The position numbers were made by a program, and so were the translations under genes. From Dasyornis broadbenti (taxonomy: Eukaryota > Chordata > Aves > Passeriformes > Dasyornithidae), in NCBI GenBank assembly GCA_013397935.1, contig VZRN01004661.1, positions 151,693 through 215,692 on the forward strand: DNA of 64,000 nucleotides. Reading direction: 5' to 3'. Position 1 is the stretch's first letter; each line of letters begins with the position of its first letter. Below are positions 36,701 to 49,500 of this stretch, in pieces. The notes under the pieces were generated by a model that had not been told where the DNA came from, searched no databases, and saw only the letters and a program-made list of their open reading frames with translations.

Positions 36701-39700
36701 CTTTAAAAACAAACAACTGAATAAACCTGATTACAAATGTCTCTGAGAATCTGATCTATTATAATTAAATTTTAGGTGGAGGTACAGCTATATTTTTTCA
36801 TAAATATTATCCTCTACTAATAATTAGTTATAGTCAATTTTTCCTCTTCCTGCCTATTTCAGTAGTATTCTGTGGCTTGTATAGCAATAGGGGTTCTGCA
36901 AGGAGTAAATCTAGGGCATTGGAATTATATTCGGCAAATCTTAGGGTAGAAATTTGTTGAGAAACTGAGCTCTGCCTTTTTCTCTTTTTTGCAGATACCA
37001 ACTTCTATTACAATAGCCAAAGGTTTGTCAGCATTTCCAAAGGGCTGTTTTCAGAGATTTACACCTTGTTGTAGGCTGAAACTTGGCAAACAGGCTTTCA
37101 TGCCTGAAGGGATTTACTGTTTAACATGTCTGAATATTAACATGATTAAGCAAAAATTGGATGACTTTATTAGCCATAACTTGATTAAAGGGTGATTAGT
37201 CATTTTTATGTTTGAGAATAACAGCCTTCTGCATTTGGTGCAGTAGAAAGGGTTTTTTGCTGCTCGAGGTTCTTTTGCTTTTGTTCAGAGCACATTTAGT
37301 TTCCAGCAGTGCATGCTGCATGCAGGGAGCAAAGCTTGCGCTCAGATTAAAACCTGGCACACTTATTTTTTACACATATGTTGCCCCACCCACGTGAAAC
37401 CAATCTAAAGAGATTTTTTGTATTTTCAAGCCACAAGACTTGGCTAATATAAACTTTCTCAAAAAAGGAAAAGTGTTTGCATGAGAGAAGTATTTTCCTC
37501 GGCTTGCAGATGCTTACACAAATACACGTAAACATCCACAGCAGTCACTTTGAGAAGTGCAGCATTGAAGGGAGCTGAAGAAGGAGCCCAGGCTGCTGCT
37601 TTGACCTCTGCACCAGGAAGGTTTTGCACTAACTAAAGTAAATGATATCTGGTACTGCAGCAATTTACATTATTAGTGAGGGTGCAGAAAAATAGAAGGG
37701 TTCTCACGAAAAAGGTTTGTTTTTTTAATCTGATGGCAAATTTGATCCATTTTAATAATATATTTTGCATAAAGTACTTGTGTACTGCGTAGCTCCTAGC
37801 TCAGTGACAGGAAGACATGTTTTGCCATTGGCTTCAGGAGTACCAAATGTGTGCTGCTTTTTTTTTTGTTTTCAGTTCCAGGAGACAGAGGTTAATAAAG
37901 ATCTTCAGAGACATAGCAAAGCAACAACAAGTCAATACAAAACTTGATAGACACTTACTCTCCCTTAAAATATGAAGTAAAAACATTGCAGTTAAAGCCT
38001 AGTGAAATTATTGTTTCAGTGGTTAAAACCTGACTAGTTTAGAATCTCAATCTCAAGAAATAAACAATGAGGCTAAGTAATTTAATAAAAGTAACTGCTG
38101 AGAAAGACGCTGTATTGATAAATTTTATCATTACATGTGCCATTGAATTTTAATTAGAATTTAGCTATCTTACATAGCAATTAACTCAAATGAGAATTCT
38201 GCACAAACTGCTCTAGAAAAGGAGTGTTCATATATGCTAATGACTACTATGCGTGATTAAACATTGAGAAAATAAACTCCAAATGTATGCTAATAAATGG
38301 CAAAATTTACTGTGTAGAATTAATATCTAACAGAGGAATGGAGAGATGTTTTAAAGCATGTGTGTACATTGTTTAAGTCAGCACATTAAATTTCAAAACT
38401 TAGGGCCCTGCTGCAGTGGCTCCCCTGACTGGAGCAGCTCTTCTGGGATAGCTGAGCTGCCTACATCAGCACCTTCCCACCCTGAGTTCGGAAAGCTGAG
38501 CTCTTATAAATTACTTGACCTTGGACAATACACTTTTGTTTTGTATTTCCCACTTAAAGATTGTATATATTTAATCTGCTGTTATAATTTTCCAAAAATG
38601 TATCTGTGGTCTGATTCCTGAATCTTTGTTGTGTTTCAGATTGATTCCAGGAAATGCAAAGTAAAAACTAATTTATTTGCATCCTGGTTTATTATTATAG
38701 GTGGCACCGTCAGATCCTGATTAATTAAATGGTGATTATCTAGCCATATTGATCAAGAGCTGCTATTAGACCTCATTTTTTGGTTTGTGGGGTTTTTTTT
38801 TCGTTTGCTCTAGGCTCTCACTAAGGATGTGTAAATGTGACGGGAAAGAGAATTGTACCCACAAATCTGCTCTATTCTTGCTCAGCAATAACCAAATTCT
38901 AGTCTGTTCAACAGGCAGGAAAAAAGTTCCTGTGCAGCTCTGTCATATATTTACTTGAAGGAAGATTTTGTGCAGCAAAGCGAGGGTGGAATGACTGTTT
39001 TCTGATGTATGTTGGACAAGAAAAATTAATCTGTGCATGGTACTTGTTTTGGCTGTGCTTCAGAAGGCATCTCTTGTGATGTCACCTGTAAATAGCCAAG
39101 AACTTTGACATCAGCTCTGTGTGAAGCTGTTTAAATAAGTGCCTCATTTATAGAATCCTGCTGCCTGCAAAATGGCTCCAATGGTGTTATCCCCATGCCT
39201 GAGGGGAAAGCTAAATAATGAAACCCCAAAGAGTCTCTAAGTGGGGAGAAGTAGCACAGGAGGAAGGAGGAAAGGAAAACTAATCTGCAACAGTACAACC
39301 TCATCTTATCTCCTGGTTGTATAGGACTCAGTAGTTAGAAAAACACAGCATAAAGCCAAAGAGACACAAAACCATTAAATTAAACAGTTTCTGCTTGAAA
39401 CCAAGCACGTGATTCTGTGTTGCTGGATACCTTCAGTATTCTGGAAGCAACTTAAATGTTAGCTCTGGCTTTGTTAATTATTTGTGATGAGATTTTTGTG
39501 GACTCCGAAGATATAGAGAGACAATGTCACGCCACACTGAGGCCCTGTGTAATGCTTGCATCTGCAGTGTAGGTCAGCCTTCTGTCCGAAATAATACCCC
39601 TGTTTTATTGCCCTGCAAACCAGTGGTGCTAATTCAGCAATGTTTGCTGTCATATTGCGGAACAGGGCTTTTGAGGACTGTTTTGAAATAAACAGCCCAG

Positions 39701-40011
39701 CAGAAATTGCATCTTACACATATTACAGTACATGTTATTGTGTATGATCTTGCTCTTTTTTCTTGCCTGGCAAATTATCCATTTGGAACCGTTCTGCTCA
39801 GTTATTCACTCTGGTGCATCTGAAGGTGTGGACCCACCATTGCTCAGTTAATGGGCATATTTAAGTTGGTAGTTACACTTGAAACTTGAGACAACTCAAA
39901 ATTAATAGCTTGAACAATACAGGTAGAGTGCTCTGCATTCTTAGAATGGTTTAAGCTGATTTTTCTGCAAAACAGTCTCAAGGGTTGTTAGATTTGAAGG
40001 GTTTTTTTTTT
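36701..40011. other. Noncoding stretch with several enhancer-like patches
   Basis: Patches of complex AT-core sequence occur at 37120-37210, 38080-38310 (with the palindrome TGATAAATTTTATCA at 38116-38130), 38690-38780 (CTGATTAATTAAATGG, GATTATCTAG) and 39520-39720. None has been aligned. Splice-acceptor-like sequences at about 36994 and 37875 lead into no recognised exon. No protein-coding support is seen. Confidence 0.5.
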
Positions 40012-40061
40012 TCTAAAGAGATATTTATAAATACAGCATCTCTAAAGAGATATTTATAAAT
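40012..40061. repeat. 29-bp tandem duplication
   Basis: TCTAAAGAGATATTTATAAAT begins at 40012 and again at 40041. The second copy is partial (about 21 bp match). A T-run precedes the first copy. Confidence 0.85.
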
Positions 40062-40182
40062 ATATGTGCATATAAATTTTACTCCAAGGCCAGTGCCTTT
40101 GTTTTCGTTTGTGATTGTGAAAACTCTCACTGTAGCTCATCTACATTCATCCCAAGGAACTTTTGGCCATAGTCTGCTATAG

Positions 40183-40204
40183 AGACTCTGTACAGACTCT
40201 GTAC
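40183..40204. repeat. 11-bp tandem duplication
   Basis: AGACTCTGTAC occurs twice, head to tail, without mismatch. Confidence 0.9.
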
Positions 40205-42094
40205 ACTCTTTCACAGTCCTATTGTTCATGTGCAGAAAAGTATTAATTGTGTGTGACTAAGAATAGTGTATTTTTGATCCTGGATATTACAGTACTAACT
40301 TTTACTTCCCTTACCACCACCTTTGTGTGTATTATTTAATGAAGTTCACTTAATTTGTTCAGTAAATGTAGGGGGTGGGGGGGAAAGTGGAGCTTCCTTA
40401 TTTTGTTGCACAAAGCTTCTGGTTAGCTCAAGTCATCCTTTGGGATAAGTTTTTGCCCTAGTATGGATAGCTCACTGAAATTTGCATGCTGTAAATAGAC
40501 TTGTCCAAGCCAATGATTTACAGACACGATTAAATATTAAAATATCTTTTCTATAGATCAAATACAGGTCTATGGAAATTTCACTTGAATTTTTATTGTT
40601 CTCAATACAATTTCTGATGGACTTTGTCAGTGGTTTCCAATAAAGACTTAAGGACTAACACCAAATTCCTAAATACGTCAAACAACCATTGTGGAAGATG
40701 AACTTTGTTGTTATTATGGAACCCATGCTGATGTTAGCTGTGATTTTAGAATGATACCCCTGTAGTTTTAATTTACTGATATGCTAAAAAAGTGTTTATT
40801 TGCCCCATTTTCCTTCATCATGAACACAAAAGGTTTCCCAGTGCAAGGCCATAGTAGCATGTTATCTAAAGTTTCTGGCTCTGTAAACAATAGAATTACC
40901 AGCGTGTACTTGCCAAGTAGCTTCAGAATGACAGTTTACAAGCATCAGGTCAAGTAATCAAAATGTTATAGTGGATATTTGCTAAAAATGTAAATATATC
41001 AAGTATCTTTAATTGTGTTGTTTGCAGTTAAAGTAACCCAATGCCATCTTATCTGGAGGTTATCGTCTGAACATTTTGAGTAAAGCTATAATAATATTTA
41101 TTTTTGTTTTATGTGATGAACAAGTCTTAAAACTAAATCTGGTGAATTAAGAGTTGTATTTCTGAGGAGCTAACTACCACTACTTGACTCCTGTTGTAAA
41201 ACTTTATTAGGCAATACATCTGACCTCAAATTGGAAATTTGTGTTGGAACCAGTTTAGGGAATCATTACAGCTCTGTTGTTAATTTTATATTTGTCTAAT
41301 AAAACACAGCAGGAAGTACATGACATGCGCTAAAGCAACTGAGAGTAGCTGCTATTCCTGGTTTTAAGTACTGTTTTCTACCACGCAGAGGCACAGGGTA
41401 GGAGAAAAATAAATAGAACTTAGTTACAGAGATTGCTTTTTTTTGCTAGCAAATTACTGTTCAATGCTTTGTGGCTAACTCTAGGGAGGAGGTTAATATT
41501 ATTACCAAATATGTATTTTTACGTATATATATAATGAAAAATGTGCATCATCATGATTTTAAAGATACAGATGGGGTGGATATGTTGTGTCATTTTCCAG
41601 ACTGTATTAGGAGCACCATTCAGTTCTTAATGCTGTTACCTGACCAGACTTGATTTTGGAGAATGAGCATGTTAAAAACGGGCTAAAGGAAGATAAAGGA
41701 AGATTGGCTAACATTAATGTAATTACAGAAGTGACAGAATCTGAAGAGGAAGATTTGAAGGCCTAATATCATCAAATTAAGCATGCCAGAGAAATCCCAT
41801 GCCAAAACACAGAACGAACTGGTAAATCATATTGCAGCTCTAGTAAATAGGTTTCTTAATTATAGCACATGGAGAGAGGACTGTTGTAAATACAGAATAA
41901 GACATACAGCATTGGTATTTAAAAATACAGGAGAGCAGTAGAAGGGATTTGAGAAACTGCAGGGTTTTGAGTCAGATCTCAGTAGTAAACCAGTTTTTTT
42001 AAAAAATAGTAAAGAAAACGTGGTTGAAGGCATTGAATTAAATGCAAGCTACGAAGTGTGAGTTTGCCCATGGTAGAGCGAGCCAACTTAACCT
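40205..42094. other. Noncoding stretch
   Basis: A G-rich run (GGGGGTGGGGGGG) lies at about 40371-40383. The rest is AT-rich with no recognised repeat or exon. Confidence 0.6.
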
Positions 42095-42230
42095 GTTGGG
42101 GGTTTTTTTAGCGGGGAGGGGTTTGGTGGTTTGTTGTTGTTTTTGTAGGTGGTTTTTTTTGTTTGTTTGGTTTTTAATTTTTTTGGTTGGTTTTGGTTTT
42201 GTTTGTTGTTTTGGGTTTTTTTTTTGTGAG
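42095..42230. repeat. T/G low-complexity tract, second copy type
   Basis: The composition is like 7001-7144: nearly pure T and G on the + strand with GGGGG, GGGG, GGGG and GGG runs near its start (TTGGGGG then GCGGGGAGGGG). It yields Phe/Val/Gly-rich or Lys/Gln/Pro-rich artificial frames on the two strands. It may be a second, independent expansion of the same kind. The first 30 bp have the best G-quadruplex potential. Confidence 0.75.
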
Positions 42231-45200
42231 GGAACTGATTTTGTATCTTTTAATACCAAGGAAATGTAATAGAACTAATCTGTTTGCAGTTCACTAAATC
42301 ATGGTATGTTGTCCCCTGAGAAGCATGGAGTGAAACTGGTGAAAATGAAAATTGGTACAGGCTTTGTAAAGTAGGCAAAGAATAGGTTAACGATGGATGC
42401 GGAGAACATCACTCTAATATCGAAGACCTCCAGCCATGTGATGAGTGGAATGGGAGGAAATAGCACCGTGCAGGGCATACTGGGCCCTGTGCTGCACATA
42501 CACCAAAGCTCTCCCCCATACTGGCTTGAGGTGTTTCTGTTTTGGGCTTGCTGCTCTTAGATAGCTTGGCTGGACCTTGGGAGGCTTCAATCTGCTCCAA
42601 GCTGGGACAGCTTGGTTTCAAGGAAGCGTTCTTCCATTGACTGTTGTAACCTCCACCCAATGCATCTTTGCATTTTCTCTCAAATTGTCAATATTGACTA
42701 CATTTGCCTTTTTCTTTAGAATAGTGTCCAGCCCTGCTCAGTTAGAGGAGTGAACCATGATTTTTCTCTTTTGTACGTGTTAAATACAAAAAAGAATTAC
42801 TATACATTAGTGAGCTCTGGTTGTGGCTTATCCTGAGCCATCTCTATGTCAGTTCTTGTCCAGATTATCGTCACTCTCATTTTAACATCCAGTTGGCTGC
42901 TGTGGCACGAGTGCTCTTTGGCTGCCATATTGATCACCAGCAAGAACCTCTCCATTCGCATATTCACAGTTTGCTGCTGCTTTCTTTGCATTTCCACTTT
43001 GTGCATGCTCAGCAGTCCTAAACATCAAGGCTGTCTTCATTCATTAACTCCTTCCTTCAGTCATTCATTCTTGCAGACCCAGAAGTGTAACTGGAGGTGC
43101 CAAGCCGTGCTGGATATGGTCTTCACAGAGTCTCAGTCCATTTGCAATGACCAATTTTTTATCAAGTGAATCAATGCACAAACTTGGCAGCAGCAGAAGT
43201 GTGGACTCTATTCTCACTTTAGCCTTTCTGGGGTCAGCAGGCAATATTAACAGGGCTTGTTTAATTTATGTTATTTACTAGAAGGCTTTCTTGTCCTTGT
43301 TGCTGTTAGAAAATGGAGACACACACAGAGACATCTTAAATTAAGAGTGTTGGAAAGAATGCTCCATAAATTTTTCAGCTATTTTTGAGATTTTTCACTC
43401 ATTTCTTTTTCATTTGTTCAGATTTAATTCTATTTTTTAAAAGCTTTGTCTTTACACAAAGAAAAAAAAAAAGAAACGGAGGAGGGAGAAGTGTACATTG
43501 ACATACTAAGTGAAAAACCTCAAGAAAAATTACAGTAAATTAAAATTTATTTCCCAAGGGACAGAACATATTTCAGGGGGATGAAGAAAGAAACTAATAG
43601 ACTTTCTATGAACAGTCATTTTTATTTAAAGAATAAGCTTTCAGGCAAATATAATTCTGCAGCCTCCTGAGGATAGCCTTTTTTTCTTGATAGGAATAAT
43701 ACCAATTAAAAAGTGCACAATTAAAAGCACTGAAAGTTTGTCAGTGTACATTTTCCATGGAGCTGTGCTTTCTATTATGCTGCTGTTTGCTTAACATGCT
43801 TTGTGGTGCTGGTTTAGTATGAGCTGCATCTGTGCTGCCAGTCTGCAGACAGTAATTAGTTAACACTGCCAAACATAAATGAATCGTGTCTGCTAATCTA
43901 AAGCACTTGCTAACAAATCAAGCCTTTTGGAGGTATTTTACAACTCTCAAAGTATGCAATTTGACATTTTGGGTTTTTCTCACCTGTTGCTTTCTCCTGA
44001 GTATCTGTTTTGGAGAGGGTGAAGGGGTTTTTTTTGTTTGTTTCAGTCCAGATCATATCCATGATCTCACACAGCACAGTCAGGTCACCATCACAACTGA
44101 GAAGGCAGTGCTGCAGAGGATGTGTGAAAGTGAGCAGGCAAGCGAGGAGAAGAACTTAAAACAGCTGTGCTGCCAAAGAAGCTGTAGAAGGAAATGTTAT
44201 GCCCAGGAAAGGGTTTGCAGGGAGAAGTCATCATGGACTGAGGAACAATTGGGGTTTTTTTCCCAGCCATTACAATTTCACCCTCAGCTTCTACTGACAC
44301 TTTTGCTTAGGTCCTGTCTGTCCTCAGCTCAGCTCTGTTCAGCTTGGCTTGGCTGCCACCTTGTCCCCTTCAGCTTCTTTTCCTGCTCCCCAGTTTATAG
44401 CTACTTTGGATCCCTCACACTTTTTGAGTTGACAGCAACCATATTGATATTAGATGAGTAGTTTTTAATCTACCCTAAGATCCAAATCTATTGTATTTCT
44501 TGACCCTAATAGAGGAGTCTCTGTTTGAAAATCAGAGAATTTCATTTAGGATGTAGGTAATTCTACAAAATTTACTTCCGTTTTAATTCTTATTCTAAAA
44601 GTTTCTTCAGTTTTTAAAAGCAAAGCTACTTGGTCTGATTTATGATGGCAGAGTGGAGTTGTGGAGGCAAAAAAGAAAAAAAGACATTTTTGTTCATTCT
44701 AACCAAATGGTTCTCAATCCTTGAAATCTTCAGTTGCTTTAACACTGAGGGTACCATCATTTTTCATAGATCTCCTTGAAAATCCATTTCTCGCACACAC
44801 GCACACACAAAAGATGATTTCAACAAAGTTACATGTTTAGAAAGTTGAATGAAAATACTCCATAGCTAATCTTGACAGTTCCAAGCTGGAGAAAAGCCAG
44901 GGCCCCAGAACAATGCACAGTGAGTGCATTTGTAATAGAATCCAGAAATCAATACACATGACCAGATTTTCCAGTCCACCACGCTCATTTTGCAAACTCA
45001 GCAGAGGTCTGGATGGGAGCATTCCCCATGTCAAGGAGACTCTGATGGCCAGAAGCTGTTGACGATGCTGTGGCTGCCTCGCATGCCAGTTGTCTTATCT
45101 CCTCACAGGGGAATGAGGGACAGAATCAGGAGAGGAAAAGCTCTTGTGTCTTGTTTAGCTGGAGATGTGCCCCACGGGAAGGGGCAGCGCTGGAGAAGCA

Positions 45201-46493
45201 GTCCCTGTATTGGGAAGGTTCACAGAAAGCTTGGGTTCCTCAAAAGCTTTGTGTGGTGGTTGCTAGCATTCCTCCATGCTGGAACAACCCATGTGGATTT
45301 TTGCTTCCACATTGCTTTTCAAAGCTGACACATATTGGCAGTGACATTTGCTGACTTTCTGAACATCCAGCAGCCCAGATGGAAAACCAACAAGATGGCT
45401 GTTGTGCATGCACCGGCACAGTATTGTGTGACTTTGGGGAACACTGGTTTTGACAGGCTCATGGGGGTCAAGTGCTCACATGGACTGGGAGAAGCCTTTC
45501 AGACTGACCAAAGACAGAAGTGTCCCTGTAGTGCTGGCCCCCTCCTTGCTCAAAAGCTGCCTAAAGGTCTTAGGGAACCTTCTGTTGGAGCTGGAGCTTT
45601 CATGAAAGAGAAGAAATTTTGTAGAAAGACAAAGAGTTTGGGAAAAACACTCCTGCAGAATGTAGCTCTTCTTTTTCATTTGCTTGTCTAGACAGCCAGG
45701 ATGCTTTGCTTTGGACTGCACAGTTTTGATGGCTTTTAATCCCCAAGCTATTTTTGATTCCTGGTCACATTTATGACATATGCAGTCTTAGCTTTTTTTC
45801 TCCTTCAAGATACATGCATCCATAGACTTGAATGGGTGTAGGAAAGATAAATGGCTAAGGGAAAAGGAAATTAGCCTGAATGTTCTTAGAGCAGGAGCAA
45901 GGAGGCTATATAAAGGCAGACTGTGTGACAGAGATAAAAACTAAATGAAAATTAAGGCTCAAGAGGAGGCCTGGCTGATGGGGGGAAGGAAGTCCAAATA
46001 TTTTCAGATAATACTCAAAAGATGATTGTAAAAAATGCTCCATTAAATCCCATTTCCCCCTTACTTTGATATTTTAATTTCCCATTTCACTTTCTTTCAT
46101 AATTTCCTTCTACTATCCAATGCTACTCACTCTGTGGTGAAAACCTACTGTTGCAAATCATTTTCCCACAGACTCATCCTTTAGCCCAGTAATATTTGGT
46201 GTCTATCCAGTTAGATTTCGATAAGTATCAGGATACAGAGCTGGCAGAAGGGTTCCCTTCCTTTCTAAGATTGTAGCTGAAAGTTCAGATGCGGGCAGTC
46301 AGGACAGTGAGAAGGATGCGTTCTTCAGAAATAAAATGGCAAAACTGGGAGGTGCAAAACGCAGACATACTTTACATCATCATGCAGCACTTAAGTATCT
46401 CTACAAACAGTTTCAGTTGTTTAATTATTTTCATTTTGTTGCAAGTTTCTTATGCATGATGATAATTTGTCTGCTCAGATTTATGTTATTGCC
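42231..46493. other. Noncoding stretch
   Basis: The longest open frame in the window (191 codons, + strand, 43886-44461) lies here; its translation has a T/G-run-encoded hydrophobic patch and no recognisable domain. The interval 43620-43880 has complex AT-core sequence (for example ACCAATTAAAAAGTGC, CAGTAATTAGTTAAC) that could be conserved. An A-rich run lies at 43461-43475 and a short CA-type repeat near 44793-44808. Confidence 0.55.
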
Positions 46494-46572
46494 GGCTTCA
46501 GTCCAGCAAAGCACTTAAGCACTCGATTAACTTTAAGCACATAAGTAGTCCCATTGCTGGATTGGGGCCATA
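46494..46572. repeat. Palindromic ancient repeat, fragment 1
   Basis: CAGCAAAGCACTTAAGCAC, then GATTAACTTTAAGCACATAA and GTAGTCCCATTG match a phrase set I associate with old palindromic, MITE-like repeats of reptile and bird genomes (CAAAGCACTTAAGCA, CTTTAAGCAC, AGTCCCATTG). Inner inverted repeats of the CTTAAGC type are kept. The family name is not assigned. Related fragments lie near 54.0 and 55.5 kb. Confidence 0.5.
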
Positions 46573-49500
46573 CTAGAGGAAAAGAATGTTTCAGGAGAAA
46601 TCGTGCTTTTCAGGCGGTGGGTGGATGTGTTTTTTGTTTTGTTTAAAGTGTCAACAGCACAGTTTATTTAGCTGCCTTTTAGACAGTAATCTTGTTAGTA
46701 AAATTGGCAGGATTAAGAGGCTATTAAACAAAATCTGTGTGTTTTCACATCAGTTAAAATCTCAACTGTATTCCCTTGGAATACAACAACTCTGTTGTGC
46801 AATAACTGGATTTTAATGTAACCAAGTCACTTAAGATTGCATTAAAATATGTTTATTAAAGCACTTGGCTGCTCTAGACTGGTGGGTTGGAAGTGGAAAA
46901 TACAGAGGCTTTTCTGACTTTGAAAGAGTATTTCATAGGATTTCTTGCAGTTTTCCTTCATCAATCAAACTGCATTTGTTTACCAAGCAACATGTAGTCA
47001 ATGTTAATTTTATGGACATTCTGCTGGGTCCAGAACGAAGCCATCTGTCCCCAGAGGTGGCTGGGGTGAGCAGTCTGTCCATCATGTTGGTGTACTCCAG
47101 ACGGTGAGGACAATAGACTTCGTCAAAGTTTGGCTGCATTGTTTTCTTACTGCAGGCAGAAAACTCACCACAGCAGGTCTGTCCCTCTATTTCCTGCATC
47201 TTATCACTTTCAGAGATGCATTTTTGCCATGAAAAGCCCAGTAATCAATAAGATTAATTTTATTTGTATGTGGCAACTTCAGTGCTCTTAATGAAAAAAA
47301 AAAAATCTTTGTTAAAACCAAGAAATTAAAATCTGGCAGCTAAACAAAATAGACAACAAAAAGAGAGTTTTAAAATGAAAAATAATAAAGACTGCTCTGT
47401 CTCCTTAAAAATAAACAAAATCAAGTGTCCCCAAAGAAGAAAGAGTGTCTCTAACTATGTCATTTACTTATTTGATAGAAAGGTTTCTGGTACCAACAGA
47501 ATAAATAACCTGTTTGCTCAGAATTCACTTGTATTAACATTTCTGGCAGTGATTCCCTTTTCATGTTTGTTAAAATACAAAGCTTTATATAGGTGCTGCT
47601 ATGTTTGTACTACAGATTAATTTACTCTGACAGCTGATATATTTGTAGTTGTGGTAGAATGCTGGCTTCAGTGCTTGGCCCTACTCCTTTGATATAAGCA
47701 GGTGACTCCTAGCATTTATTGATGGTTTGGGGGACGGTTTGATGGAAAAAAGTTGAATTGTAGCAAAATAATTCCTCAGGTCTTCTGAAGTTTACTATTG
47801 ACTGCTTTGATCTTTGTTCTGCAGGTGTAGACATAACATAGCCTACAATCTGTAGGTGTTCTCTGCGCTTTTTCAACTAATTGTTTTGTGCATCTGACAA
47901 GATGCAAATTTACCCAGATCTGTCTACAAAGACACTTCTCTCCTGCCTACTCTTTTTTGTAGAGAATCAAAAAACACTATTTTTACCTACTTCTAAAAAT
48001 TGATTCTGAGTGTTTCTTTTGACATGCCTGCTTGCCTTCACCGCTCCCAGACATCACCAGCTACTTGCCTATGCTGCAGCATCCGTCCTGGCTGGCATGT
48101 GGGACTGAACCGGGAAGGAGAACAGCTCAAGATGGAAAAGAGCATTCCAAAGCAGGGAACACCCCTGGCTGCATGGCAGACACAGAGTGTCACATGCTGA
48201 TGATGCATTTCTTACACTGTGATGTACAGGCTGGTGGGTACAACCTTGTGATTACATAGACACCCTCACTCTACATTTTAAACCAGACAAACCTGGGCAT
48301 CACTAGCAAAGTAGCTGCAGTGGCCTGGAAGCTGGAGAAATATGGAGGTGGTCAGCTTGAGGCGATTTCTGCAATACGGTAACTCTCATCTGAGCTACTT
48401 AATTTTTAAAAGTGCCAATATCCTGATATTAGACAATGCAATCAATGAGTATTGGAAGCTAAGGACATCAGTTGTTTCTTCCTTACAGATGGACTTAAGA
48501 GGTAAATAGCTTCTCAGCCTTCTCAAGTATCATTTTACCTTTTTATAGGCTGCTCCTCATGCCCTAATACATTTATACAACTCTTATTTGTGAGGAGAAT
48601 GTTTCTGAATCCTCAGGAGAATCAGAACATCTCATCACTTTTACATCCAAATTTAATTTAATTGCGTTGGTCTGGGGTTTTTTATGTTGGATCCTTTTCA
48701 GCAATCCTCTCACTTAACAAAGCTGAATTTCCACTAGAATTTGATGTGAAAAATGCTTGAATAAGGAGTACCATGAAGACTCAGTTTTCATCCTTCTAAG
48801 TCATTAATAGTTATTAACTTGATTTCCAAAAGTGCTGAGTACCTAAAGCTCTTAGAAGAGATTAGCACAGGAACTGCTGATACTAAATTCCTCCTCTGGA
48901 GAGTACACACTCCCTCAAAGTCACTGAGAGGGACTGGGCATGAGAAAGCCACTTCCACTCTACGCTCCCCTTCCAAACTGCTCAGTGGCATGAGAAAGAG
49001 AGATATAAGCACTGTCAGCAGAAAAGGTGTGATTTCGTGCATACTGGGGAATCTGCAGAGGGGCTGTCACTGAGGCACGGTGACTCTGATATCGCTGGTG
49101 GCACTGCATGCTTCCCTGCACACCATTCGGAACCTGGTGGCTCCTCATCCCATATTCGTGGTAGATCACAGCAGAGCACAATTCTTAGGGGTTCGGATGT
49201 ATCTGTTCCTGTGAAAACAGGAAATACAAATCCCTAATGTGATACTGAGGAGAAATATTCCAGAATATGGGCAGTTTTTGAATGTGTAGTGTTTGGTATT
49301 GGTACATTCTTCATTAAATACAAATTTCAAAACTACTGGGTTTGGATGTGTAGTAATGGTTCTTGCTGCTTATAGCCTGTAGTTGTGCATTTGAGGTCAA
49401 AGCTCTTTTCTGGAAGCTTGATGACATGACAAGACTGGTGGTACTGCTGGCACTCTGACTCAGGTGAGATAAATGAACAAAACTCACATTGGTTTTGTTT

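Noticed and set aside
42038..42269. Hydrophobic frame on + and Lys/Gln/Pro frame on minus
   Set aside because: Both are read-outs of the T/G low-complexity tract.
43886..44461. 191-codon open frame, + strand, the longest in the window
   Set aside because: No recognisable domain, composition shifts along its length, and part is encoded by a T/G-rich run. Its length is compatible with chance in 64 kb.
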